Source: Prevotella sp. UBA2456
Lineage (GTDB): Bacteria > Bacteroidota > Bacteroidia > Bacteroidales > Bacteroidaceae
Assembly (NCBI GenBank): GCA_002342415.1
Contig: DDPY01000040.1
Coordinates: 1-13,775, forward strand
Direction: 5' to 3'
Length of the DNA: 13,775 nt
Part shown: positions 1-7,341 of the stretch, in pieces
Position numbering within the stretch: the stretch's first letter is position 1
Layout of the letters: each line of letters begins with the position of its first letter
Position numbers and translations under genes: made by a program
Notes under the pieces: generated by a model
The model's input: the letters and a program-made list of their open reading frames with translations, nothing else
Told to the model about the DNA's origin: nothing
Database searches by the model: none

Positions 1-15
1 CGAATTGCAAATTCG
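1..15. repeat. Short perfect inverted repeat upstream of mod
   Basis: Six-base arms CGAATT and AATTCG flank a three-base spacer at the very left edge. It may be the tail of a larger intergenic repeat cut by the window edge, because ACGAATT-type units recur between mod and res. Bases 16-92 contain no further gene that I can recognise and no convincing TAnnTTTG promoter; the mod promoter may therefore lie outside the window. Confidence 0.35.
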
Positions 16-92
16 GCTGAACGACAGGAAGGGTGCTTGTAGGGAACTGGTTTTGTTTGGTGGCTCGGCGCATTATAAGACTATAATGCTAC

Positions 93-1988
93 ATGGCTAA
101 ATCATTGATTGAAGAGCTGCCCCGCATCGTGAGCGAGGGCAGGCGTGAGGCTGCCCAAATACTGGAGCGGCTGAGTAGTGGTACGCAGATTGGTCTGCAG
201 ACCAACGAACTGGTGCTGCCGAGTAAGGACGTGAGCGGACTGTTCAAAGGCAGTTCGCCTCAGATTCCCAATGCCTTCAACATGGCGGGAGGCAATGGTG
301 ACGGTTGGATGAACCGCCTCATCTATGGCGATAATCTTTTGGCTATGCAGGCCCTGCTGGCTGGCGATGCTCAGACGGGCTTGCCCTCGCTCCGCGGAAA
401 AGTCGATTTGATATACATTGACCCGCCATTTGATTCGAAAGCAGATTATCGGACGAAGATTTCCTTGCCCGGAACGGATATTCAGCAGAAACCGACGGTT
501 ATTGAGCAGTTTGCGTATGCGGATACATGGGAACAAGGAACAATATCTTATTTGAAGATGATATATCCAAGATTACAATTAATTCGTGAATTATTATCTG
601 ATAAGGGTAGTATATATATACATATAGATTGGCATATTGGACCTTATTTAAAAATAATCTTAGATGAAATATTTGGAAAAGAAAACTTCCAGAACGAAAT
701 TATATGGCATTATATTAAAGGCGCAAGTGGAAATGATAGATTTGGTAGAAAGCATAATACTATATTGTTCTATTCAAAATCTGATTTAAAAACTTTTAAT
801 CGTGATGCAATAGGAATACCATATAGTCCTGAGACATTGGCACGAGCTCAAAGAGGAGAGGCTCGTTATAATGTTACAGCCGAAGAGTTAGAAGATAGAG
901 GAAAGAATCCTGGTGACGTTTGGATTGATATACCTCCTTTGCAAGGAAACTCTTTAGAAAATACATCTTATGCCACTCAAAAGCCAGAGAAACTTCTTGA
1001 ACGTATTATCAAAGCCTCGTCCAACGAAGGCGACCTTGTCTGTGACTTCTTTGGCGGAAGTGGTACAACAGCAGCAGTTGCTGAGCGTTTAGGCAGACGC
1101 TGGATAACCTGCGACATCGGCAAGCCTGCCTCGTTGGTGATGCGTAAGCGGTTTATCGACCAAGAAGTGAAGCCCTTCCTCTATCAGAGCATCGGCGACT
1201 ATCAGAAGGAGGCCTTCCGCAACAACAAGCGCTATAAGCATGTGGGCGACTTGAGCCAAGTGGTGCTGGGGCTGTATGGTGCGCTGCCCTTCACGCCAGA
1301 GCAGACCAACGACCGTAACTTCGGATATATAAAAGGAACGCGCACGTTAGTGATGGTGGACTCGCCCAACCGACTGACAACGGCAGCCACCATCCGTAGG
1401 GCAGTGGAGGCTAAGGCCAGTCTGTTGGGTGGTGACTGGGAAAAGGTTGTGGTGCTTGGCTGGAACTTCGCCTTCGATATATCGTCAGCCATCCAGAAGT
1501 ATCAGGACTCGAACGTGGAGGTGCTGGTGATTCCGCCCGACCTCTTAGACAAACTGGCGAAGAAGGGCTATAAGAAGCTGATAGACGACCGCTCTGTTCG
1601 CTTCTCGTCGCTGCAATACTTGGTGGCGAAGCCATTGGTAGTGAAGCAGAATGGCGAGCAGGACGAGATAGACGTGGAGCTGGAGAACTACGTGTTGCTG
1701 TCGCCCGACAACATTCCGTTGGACGATAAGGACAAGGAGAAGCTGCAACAGGTGTTGGAGCGCGACCCGCTCTCGCTGATAGAATACTGGAGCATCGACC
1801 CCGATTACGACGGCGTGACGTTCCGCTCTACTTGGCAGGACTATCGTGAGAATGTGGATAACGACAACGACCCGCTGCACTGTGTCTATAAGACGCGTCT
1901 GCGTGTTCCACATAAGGAACGAAGGCAGGTGTGCATCAAGGCTGTGGATGTGTTTGGTTTTGAAAGTCAGGTAGTGGAGAGCGTATGA
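93..1988 (+). CDS. mod: Type III-like DNA methyltransferase (Mod), beta class
   Basis: This is a 631-residue DNA N6-adenine or N4-cytosine methyltransferase that would methylate the recognition sequence of the system using S-adenosylmethionine. The catalytic motif IV (DPPF, residues 110-113, after IYI) comes before the cofactor-binding motif I (FFGGSGTT, 319-326), the order that defines the beta class used by Type III Mod subunits. The conserved TQKPEKLLERII segment (295-306) precedes motif I as usual. Residues about 150-309 hold the target-recognition region and are encoded by AT-rich DNA. Residues 360-631 form a long C-terminal extension that I do not recognise in detail; it probably contacts Res. 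The catalytic Tyr of DPPY is Phe here, a variant known in active enzymes. The start at 93 is the first ATG giving the full N-terminus; no strong Shine-Dalgarno is visible. Res follows 30 bp downstream, probably co-transcribed. Confidence 0.9.
   Translation: MAKSLIEELPRIVSEGRREAAQILERLSSGTQIGLQTNELVLPSKDVSGLFKGSSPQIPNAFNMAGGNGDGWMNRLIYGDNLLAMQALLAGDAQTGLPSLRGKVDLIYIDPPFDSKADYRTKISLPGTDIQQKPTVIEQFAYADTWEQGTISYLKMIYPRLQLIRELLSDKGSIYIHIDWHIGPYLKIILDEIFGKENFQNEIIWHYIKGASGNDRFGRKHNTILFYSKSDLKTFNRDAIGIPYSPETLARAQRGEARYNVTAEELEDRGKNPGDVWIDIPPLQGNSLENTSYATQKPEKLLERIIKASSNEGDLVCDFFGGSGTTAAVAERLGRRWITCDIGKPASLVMRKRFIDQEVKPFLYQSIGDYQKEAFRNNKRYKHVGDLSQVVLGLYGALPFTPEQTNDRNFGYIKGTRTLVMVDSPNRLTTAATIRRAVEAKASLLGGDWEKVVVLGWNFAFDISSAIQKYQDSNVEVLVIPPDLLDKLAKKGYKKLIDDRSVRFSSLQYLVAKPLVVKQNGEQDEIDVELENYVLLSPDNIPLDDKDKEKLQQVLERDPLSLIEYWSIDPDYDGVTFRSTWQDYRENVDNDNDPLHCVYKTRLRVPHKERRQVCIKAVDVFGFESQVVESV
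541..1020 (+). other. AT-rich target-recognition segment inside mod
   Basis: By hand count bases 541-660 are about 23 percent G+C, while bases 121-180 of the same gene are about 62 percent. The AT-rich stretch uses ATA, AGA and TTA codons and ends near 1005-1020, just before motif I. It corresponds to residues 150-309, between the catalytic and cofactor motifs, where beta-class enzymes carry the target-recognition domain. The reading frame is continuous across both boundaries. I infer replacement of the specificity module by recombination with a foreign allele. Confidence 0.7.
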
Positions 1989-1993
1989 CGACT

Positions 1994-2018
1994 ACGAATT
2001 ACACGAATTTTACGAATT
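1994..2018 (+). repeat. Degenerate 9-bp tandem repeat between mod and res
   Basis: ACGAATT occurs three times at 1994, 2003 and 2012, each nine bases apart. The last copy directly touches the ATG of res at 2019, so the repeat fills the intergenic space and occupies the ribosome-binding region. Gain or loss of a unit would change spacing to the start codon but not the protein. Confidence 0.85.
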
Positions 2019-4913
2019 ATGACAATTAATGGAATGAATGTCTCGCTGGAACTGGCCAAGCGGCTGAGCGAGATGGTGAATGCCGCATGGGAGAGCGGCG
2101 AGTTGATGGAGCAGGTGACGCCCACGACACAGGAACTGCTGAAGTTCTGGTTCTCGGAGGAATACTGCTCGCTGAGAAACCGCAACTTCCACGCCGGGCA
2201 GCGGCAGGCTATCCTGAACATCGTGTATCTGCACGAGGTGATGGGCGTGAAGAATGTATTAGCGTATTACGAACAGTTGACACCCGACCTGATGCCGCAG
2301 GTAGACTTAGGCGCATTGAGCCAGAAGAAATACCAGATGCCTAAGTATGCCGTGAAGATGGCTACGGGTACGGGTAAGACGTGGGTCATGCACGCGCTGC
2401 TGCTGTGGCAGATGCTGAACGCGCGACACGAGGATGTAAAGACGGGTCGATTTACGAAGAACTTCCTGATTGTAGCACCAGGGTTGATTGTCTACGACCG
2501 CCTGTTGGACGCTTTCTGTGGCAGGATGGAACGCGGCAGGGAAGAACGGAATATCGAGACCAATGACTTCTATCTGAATCAGGAGGTGTTTATTCCTGTG
2601 CATTACCGTCAGGAGGTATTCTCGTTTATCCAGAACAATGTGGTGACAAAGGAGGAAGGCATAGGCCGCAAGACAACGGGCGACGGACTGATAGCCCTGA
2701 CGAACTGGCACCTGTTTGAGAATCAGATGAGCGAAGAAGCCCAGGCAGAGCCAATGGATGTGCCAGGCATCATCAACGAGTTGCTGCCCATCCGTCCGGG
2801 TAAGGCTGCAGGCAACGACCTGGGCATGCTGGACCGCCGCTATCTGCGAGGCTCGGAACTGGAATACTTGGCAGAACTGGAGGACATCATGGTCATCAAT
2901 GACGAGGCCCACCACATCCACGAACTGAAGCGCAACGGAGAGATAGAGGAAGTGGAATGGCAGAAGGGCCTGAATGCAATAGCGGAAAAGAAAGGCGAAC
3001 GGTTTTTCCAGATAGATTTCTCAGCCACCCCCTTCGACCAACGAGGCTCAGGCAAGAAGGTACAGAAATGCTACTTCCCCCATATCGTTGTAGATTTCGA
3101 CTTGGCAACAGCCATGCGGAAAGGTCTGGTGAAGACGCTGCTGTTAGACCGCAGACAGGAGCTGACGGAACTGAAGGACTTGGATTATAAGGCTGTGCGT
3201 GACGAGCGGGGTAAGGTCTGCGACCTCAGCGACGGACAGAGGCTGATGCTCCGGGCTGGCTTGGCCAAACTGAAGAAGCTGGAAAGTGAATTTATCGCTG
3301 TCGATGAGAAGAAGAACCCGAAGATGCTCGTCATCTGCGAGGACACCTCCGTGGCTCCCTTCGTAGTCAACCTGATGCGCGAGGAAGGTCTGGCACAGGA
3401 AGACGTGGTCACCATCGACAGCAATGCCAAGGGCGAGGTGACGGAAGAGGAGTGGAAGGAGACCAAGAAGAGGCTCTTCGATATAGACAGGTATCAGAAA
3501 CCGAAAGTCATCATCTCGGTGCTGATGCTGCGCGAGGGTTTCGATGTGAACAATATATGTGTCATTGTGCCGCTTCGCTCTTCGGAAGCACCTATCCTGC
3601 TGGAGCAGATTATAGGGCGCGGACTACGTCTGATGTGGCGTGAACCGGAATACCAGAGCATCAAGGCTGACGACCGTCAGCGTGTGCTCCGTCAGCACAC
3701 CCAGCCCAAGACTTACATTGACATGCTGAGCATCATAGAGCACCCGGCATTCATACAGTTCTATGAAGAGCTGTTCGCCGAAGGACTGGCCATCGAGGAT
3801 ACGGGCGAGACAGGTGCCGGAGGCTCTACAGGCGACCTGATCAGAGTGGGTTTGCGCGAAGGATATGAACAGTTCGACTTCATGTGGCCCATGATTGTTC
3901 GTGAGGCAGAAGAGGAGCTGGAAGATGTGGAGATAGACATCAGCACACTGCAGCCCTTCACGGCATTCACGTTGGAGATGCTGCGCAAGTTCTTAGCTCA
4001 GGATGGAGAGACGTTCATCTCGCAGGAGGCCATCTCGAAAACACAGTTTGGCAGGTATAAGGTGACGGCAAACCTGTTTACAGCCACCAGTTATAACGAA
4101 TATCTGCAGAAGCTGCTGCGCACCATCACGCTGAGGTTCGACAGGATATCGTCGCATAAGGAGATGCCTGTGCCCAATTTGCAGATCAACGAGGCTCGTA
4201 TGGTAGCTGTCGTTGACCGATATATCCGTACCCGACTGTTCGGCCAGCCCTTCAATCCATTCAATGGCAGCGACTGGAAGATACTGCTTTCGAGGGATGC
4301 CGTCGTCACCAAACATATCATAGAGGAGATGGCCCGGGCCATCTTTAATATCCAGAACAACATCATGACCACAGATGCACAGGTGCTGCACACAGCGTTT
4401 TCGTCAGTCACAGAGATCAAGATGCGCGAGTCGTTCTCTGTAGAGACGCATAAAACCATCTACGAACGGCAGGGCTATCCTTCGAGCCGGGGCGGCTTTG
4501 AGCAGAGGTTCATAGAGTTTCTCGACATGGACGGCGAGGTGGAGCGATTCCTGAAAATCAACGAAAGCCAGCATGCGTTTGCTGTCGTCTACTATATGCG
4601 GAAGGACGGACTGATGGCCACGTATCATCCCGACTTCATCGTCGGCACTTCAGACAAGATATATCTGATAGAAACCAAGGGCAACGATAAGGTGTTCGAC
4701 AAGAACGTGCGCCAGAAGCAGACAGCGGCTGTAGAGTGGTGCCGTAAAATAAACGAGCTAAAGCCGGAAGAACGTATGGACAGGGAGTGGGAGTACGTGC
4801 TAATCAGTGAAGACAACTTCTACGGACTTTCCGCCAATGGTGCTACGACTACAGACATCTGTGAAAGATGCAAGGTCTCGCTTTCTGCGGCCACTGGTGA
4901 GTTGTTTGTATAG
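2019..4913 (+). CDS. res: Type III-like restriction endonuclease, helicase-nuclease subunit (Res)
   Basis: This 964-residue protein is the DNA-translocating and cleaving subunit that would partner Mod. Superfamily 2 helicase motifs are all visible: Walker A ATGTGKT (115-121), Walker B DEAH (295-298), SATP (335-338), and motif VI QIIGRGLRLMW (530-540). The C-terminus carries a PD-(D/E)xK nuclease signature: HPDFIV (870-875) followed by YLIETKG (882-888), the usual arrangement in Res proteins. The length agrees with typical Res subunits of about 900-1000 residues. I see no frameshift or missing catalytic residue, so the nuclease should be active. The ATG at 2019 is chosen as first in frame; a second ATG at 2034 is possible. 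Composition is GC-rich throughout, unlike the AT-rich middle of mod, so the specificity exchange did not involve res. It converges with the symporter gene on the other strand. Confidence 0.9.
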   Translation: MTINGMNVSLELAKRLSEMVNAAWESGELMEQVTPTTQELLKFWFSEEYCSLRNRNFHAGQRQAILNIVYLHEVMGVKNVLAYYEQLTPDLMPQVDLGALSQKKYQMPKYAVKMATGTGKTWVMHALLLWQMLNARHEDVKTGRFTKNFLIVAPGLIVYDRLLDAFCGRMERGREERNIETNDFYLNQEVFIPVHYRQEVFSFIQNNVVTKEEGIGRKTTGDGLIALTNWHLFENQMSEEAQAEPMDVPGIINELLPIRPGKAAGNDLGMLDRRYLRGSELEYLAELEDIMVINDEAHHIHELKRNGEIEEVEWQKGLNAIAEKKGERFFQIDFSATPFDQRGSGKKVQKCYFPHIVVDFDLATAMRKGLVKTLLLDRRQELTELKDLDYKAVRDERGKVCDLSDGQRLMLRAGLAKLKKLESEFIAVDEKKNPKMLVICEDTSVAPFVVNLMREEGLAQEDVVTIDSNAKGEVTEEEWKETKKRLFDIDRYQKPKVIISVLMLREGFDVNNICVIVPLRSSEAPILLEQIIGRGLRLMWREPEYQSIKADDRQRVLRQHTQPKTYIDMLSIIEHPAFIQFYEELFAEGLAIEDTGETGAGGSTGDLIRVGLREGYEQFDFMWPMIVREAEEELEDVEIDISTLQPFTAFTLEMLRKFLAQDGETFISQEAISKTQFGRYKVTANLFTATSYNEYLQKLLRTITLRFDRISSHKEMPVPNLQINEARMVAVVDRYIRTRLFGQPFNPFNGSDWKILLSRDAVVTKHIIEEMARAIFNIQNNIMTTDAQVLHTAFSSVTEIKMRESFSVETHKTIYERQGYPSSRGGFEQRFIEFLDMDGEVERFLKINESQHAFAVVYYMRKDGLMATYHPDFIVGTSDKIYLIETKGNDKVFDKNVRQKQTAAVEWCRKINELKPEERMDREWEYVLISEDNFYGLSANGATTTDICERCKVSLSAATGELFV

Positions 4914-4946
4914 AGTGTGTTCAGCTTGAATGCTCTGCCATAGCTC

Positions 4947-4962
4947 CGTATTCATCGTATTC
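4947..4962. repeat. Two-copy direct repeat in the convergent intergenic region
   Basis: CGTATTC occurs twice, nine bases apart, within the 68-bp space (4914-4981) between the stop codons of res and the symporter gene. No GC-rich hairpin with a T-run is present on either strand, so I see no intrinsic terminator for either transcript. Confidence 0.5.
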
Positions 4963-4981
4963 AGTTGTACGGCTGGCGTAA

Positions 4982-6199
4982 TTATGTTTTTGTGGGGTAT
5001 ATATGTCTCCCGTTGAGGTCGTGGTGGACCATGGCTGCGACACAGGAGTCGGACCATACGTTGACCGCCGTCTCCACCATGTCGATGATGGTGTAGATGG
5101 GCAGGATGATACCCAGGACGGCGATGGGGGCACCGATGCCCGACATGAGTGAGAGCGTGAGGAAATAGCATCCCATCGGAACGCCGGCATTGCCTACTGC
5201 CGACACCACGCTGATGAGCAGCCACGAGAGCATGGTGGTCCAGGTGAGCGGCATGCCTCCCTGCTGCATGACGAAGAGCGAGGTGACGAGGATGAAGGCT
5301 GCACAGCCGTTCATATTGATGGTGGTACAGATGGGCAGCACGAAGCGCGAGATGCTTTGGTCCACCTGCAAGCGCTGCTCGGCACACTGCATGGTGACAG
5401 GCAGCGTGGCGGCACTGCTTTTCGAGAACAATGCCATCAGCGTGGCGGGATACATCTTGCTGAACACGCGGATGGGATTCAGTCCGCGCAGGAGCAGGAA
5501 GAGCGGCAGTACGATGAAGAACTGCACGAGGTTGCCGCCGAGCACTACGGCAACATACTTGCCCAGCGAGTCGGCTACGACACCTGCCGACAGCTGAGCC
5601 GACAGTTGGGCGGCAAAAGCCACAATACCGACGGGCAGTGTCCAGATGAGTCCGCGAATGAGCATGAACAGCAGTTCCTGCAGTCCCAATAGCAAACGGA
5701 GCACCGTCGCTTTGTTGTCCGATTCGGGCATCCGCGACAGCCCGAAGCCCCAAGCGGCAGCCAGCAACAGCAGCGACAGCACATTGCCCTCGAGAAAGGG
5801 CTTGACCACATTGTTGGGTATCAGTCCGATGATATGACTGCGATACGACAGCTGGGGTGCTTCCTCCACCGCCTCCTGTCCTACATTGACCGTCTCGACG
5901 GGCAGGCTGCCCGGAGCAATCAGCACATACAGCAGCAGCCCCACCGCAGCCGCCACGGTGGTTGTCAGCAGCGTGTAGCTGATGGTATGTCGGAAGATGC
6001 GCCCCGTACCCTGCCCTTTCCCTAACGAGGCCAGCGTGGTGGTGACCGCCAGCACGATGGTGGGTACGGCCAGCAACTGGAACAGCCGTGTATAGACAAC
6101 GGCAACAAAATCTGTCAACTGGTTCAGCCAGTCGGCCTGTAATAATCCAAGGATGGCGCCCGCAATGAGGGCGCCAATCCAAATCAGTGTTTGTCTCAT
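4982..6199 (-). CDS. Dicarboxylate/amino acid:cation symporter (DAACS), SstT-like key residues
   Basis: A 405-residue inner-membrane transporter of the glutamate/neutral amino acid symporter family, rich in hydrophobic helices. Family landmarks are the serine-rich hairpin SKSSAATLP (259-267), the NMxG motif (NMNG, 295-298), GNAGVP (336-341) and the last helix with D373, N380 and D384. At the position of the substrate-carboxylate Arg of archaeal GltPh there is Glu (E376), and the Asp of NMDG is Asn (N297). As I recall, the serine/threonine transporter SstT also has Glu at this place, so a neutral or uncharged amino acid substrate is more likely than aspartate or glutamate. The gene starts 27 bp after the UroD-like gene on the same strand and is probably the last gene of the operon. 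It has 13 internal Met and 5 Cys, so it is not sulfur-depleted. The substrate cannot be settled from sequence. Confidence 0.85.
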   Translation of the reverse strand: MRQTLIWIGALIAGAILGLLQADWLNQLTDFVAVVYTRLFQLLAVPTIVLAVTTTLASLGKGQGTGRIFRHTISYTLLTTTVAAAVGLLLYVLIAPGSLPVETVNVGQEAVEEAPQLSYRSHIIGLIPNNVVKPFLEGNVLSLLLLAAAWGFGLSRMPESDNKATVLRLLLGLQELLFMLIRGLIWTLPVGIVAFAAQLSAQLSAGVVADSLGKYVAVVLGGNLVQFFIVLPLFLLLRGLNPIRVFSKMYPATLMALFSKSSAATLPVTMQCAEQRLQVDQSISRFVLPICTTINMNGCAAFILVTSLFVMQQGGMPLTWTTMLSWLLISVVSAVGNAGVPMGCYFLTLSLMSGIGAPIAVLGIILPIYTIIDMVETAVNVWSDSCVAAMVHHDLNGRHIYPTKT

Positions 6200-6226
6200 G
6201 CTGCTTATTATAACGTCAAAGCGTCC

Positions 6227-7276
6227 TTACTTATTGTGCGTCTGTCGCCAGGTATGGGTATAGTCGATGACGGCGCGCAGCTTCTCCCAGTCGGTGGTTC
6301 CCGGCACGGTGCAGTCGGCACCAAGGATGAAGTTGGGTGCTGCCTGTTCCAACACCTCATCAACAGCTTTCTTAGCATCTTCTATACTGCCGTTGGCGAT
6401 GACTCCCAGACGCTCCAGTCCGCCAAAGATGGGACGACCGAAACGCTGCTGTGCCTCCTTCAGGTTCAGGGTAGAGCCGTCGGCAAATTTCAACGGCACG
6501 TTGATGATGCTGGCAGGATAGTCGGCAAAGGCATACAGTGTTTCAGCATTCTTATAAGGCGTGCCGTAGTCGCAGATGTGCAGGATGTTGATGAGGCCTA
6601 TCTCTGCTGCCACCTCGGAAACGTGTTTGTCCCAGGGGCGTACCTGCTCCTTCCAAACCTTCTCTGACAGCAGCTTGCCGTCGCCACCCTGGCTGGAGAC
6701 ATAGAATCCGTCAGCACCATGCTTGCGGGCAGCGCGCAGATAGTTCTCGATAGAGAGCGACAGGTTCTTGATAGCCTTGCCAAAGGCCACAGGATCTTCC
6801 TCGATGAGCTTCTTGAAGTTCTTGCGATTCTCGCGTCCCAAGGTCTGTCCAGCCAAAGCCAAAGGCGAATAGACGGTAGGCAGGACGAACGCTTCCTGTC
6901 CGAACTCGCGGGCGAGGTCTTCGATGACGGCCACCTGTGGAGCAAAGAACTCCTCACCATAGACGGGAACCTTCTCCCAGTCCTTGCCCTTCTGGATGTC
7001 TACCACGGGGACGGCAATCTCGTAGAACACCTTGACGAAGTCCATATTGGTGGCGCGGTAGAATGCCTTGTGGTCGTCTACGGCCTTGCGTCCGAGCTTA
7101 TTCTCGAAGTGCAGGAAGAAGGCAGCAGGCACGTAGGCGTTGGGCCGGCTCTGGTCGAGCACCTGCAGGATGCGTTCACGACGGTTGTTGGCTACTTGCT
7201 GCTCCTGGGCAGCGACGGTCTGAAAACTGGTGGCCAGTGCTACGATGGCCAATGTTGCTTTTACAATCTGTTTCAT
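6227..7276 (-). CDS. Exported UroD/MetE-fold protein with HxC...C zinc motif (methyltransferase-like)
   Basis: This 349-residue protein belongs to the uroporphyrinogen decarboxylase superfamily, which also contains MtaA/MtbA/MtsA/CmuA-type methyltransferases and, structurally, MetE. It starts with a signal peptide (residues 1-23, hydrophobic LAIVALA, cleavage probably after VAA), so it should act in the periplasm, unusual for this fold. H233-I-C235 and C322 match the HxC...C zinc ligands by which the methyltransferase members activate a thiol. The end of the domain is typical: FGGLERLGVIANGSIEDA (284-301) and GADCTVPGTT (319-328). The mature protein has just one Met and two Cys, and both cysteines are the predicted zinc ligands. 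The N-terminal substrate arginine motif of true haem-pathway UroD is not apparent, so I do not call it HemE. No corrinoid protein is visible nearby. It lies between susD (65 bp) and the symporter gene (27 bp). Its actual reaction is unknown. Confidence 0.75.
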   Translation of the reverse strand: MKQIVKATLAIVALATSFQTVAAQEQQVANNRRERILQVLDQSRPNAYVPAAFFLHFENKLGRKAVDDHKAFYRATNMDFVKVFYEIAVPVVDIQKGKDWEKVPVYGEEFFAPQVAVIEDLAREFGQEAFVLPTVYSPLALAGQTLGRENRKNFKKLIEEDPVAFGKAIKNLSLSIENYLRAARKHGADGFYVSSQGGDGKLLSEKVWKEQVRPWDKHVSEVAAEIGLINILHICDYGTPYKNAETLYAFADYPASIINVPLKFADGSTLNLKEAQQRFGRPIFGGLERLGVIANGSIEDAKKAVDEVLEQAAPNFILGADCTVPGTTDWEKLRAVIDYTHTWRQTHNK

Positions 7277-7286
7277 AGTCTTCTTT

Positions 7287-7326
7287 AATTTTGATATTTT
7301 GCTATTTTCGATATTTCGATGTTTCG
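7287..7326 (-). repeat. Degenerate 8-bp tandem repeat between susD-like and UroD-like genes
   Basis: Five consecutive 8-bp units fill most of the 65-bp gap. On the + strand they begin at 7287, 7295, 7303, 7311 and 7319, and examples are AATTTTGA, TATTTTCG and ATGTTTCG. Units share a central TTT and differ at the ends. The 10 bases next to the UroD-like start are outside the repeat. It is AT-rich and not hairpin-forming. Confidence 0.8.
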
Positions 7327-7341
7327 GGATATGATGTTTCT

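Noticed and set aside
93..4913. BREX, DISARM or another methyltransferase-containing defence system
   Set aside because: Only Mod and Res with standard Type III motifs are visible; none of the further genes required by those systems is in the window, although the left edge cuts the locus.
4914..4981. Bidirectional terminator between res and the symporter gene
   Set aside because: Only a 4-bp TACG/CGTA stem near 4969-4981 and no T-run on either strand.
4800..6182. A 460-codon open frame on the - strand, overlapping the symporter gene in another frame
   Set aside because: It is rich in His, Arg and Cys without any recognisable fold, runs past the symporter stop into res, and the frame at 4982-6199 shows clear transporter motifs. 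It is a shadow of GC-rich coding DNA.
6227..7276. Haem-biosynthesis uroporphyrinogen decarboxylase (HemE)
   Set aside because: It has a signal peptide, shows the HxC...C zinc motif of the methyltransferase members, and lacks an apparent N-terminal substrate-arginine motif. No haem gene is nearby.
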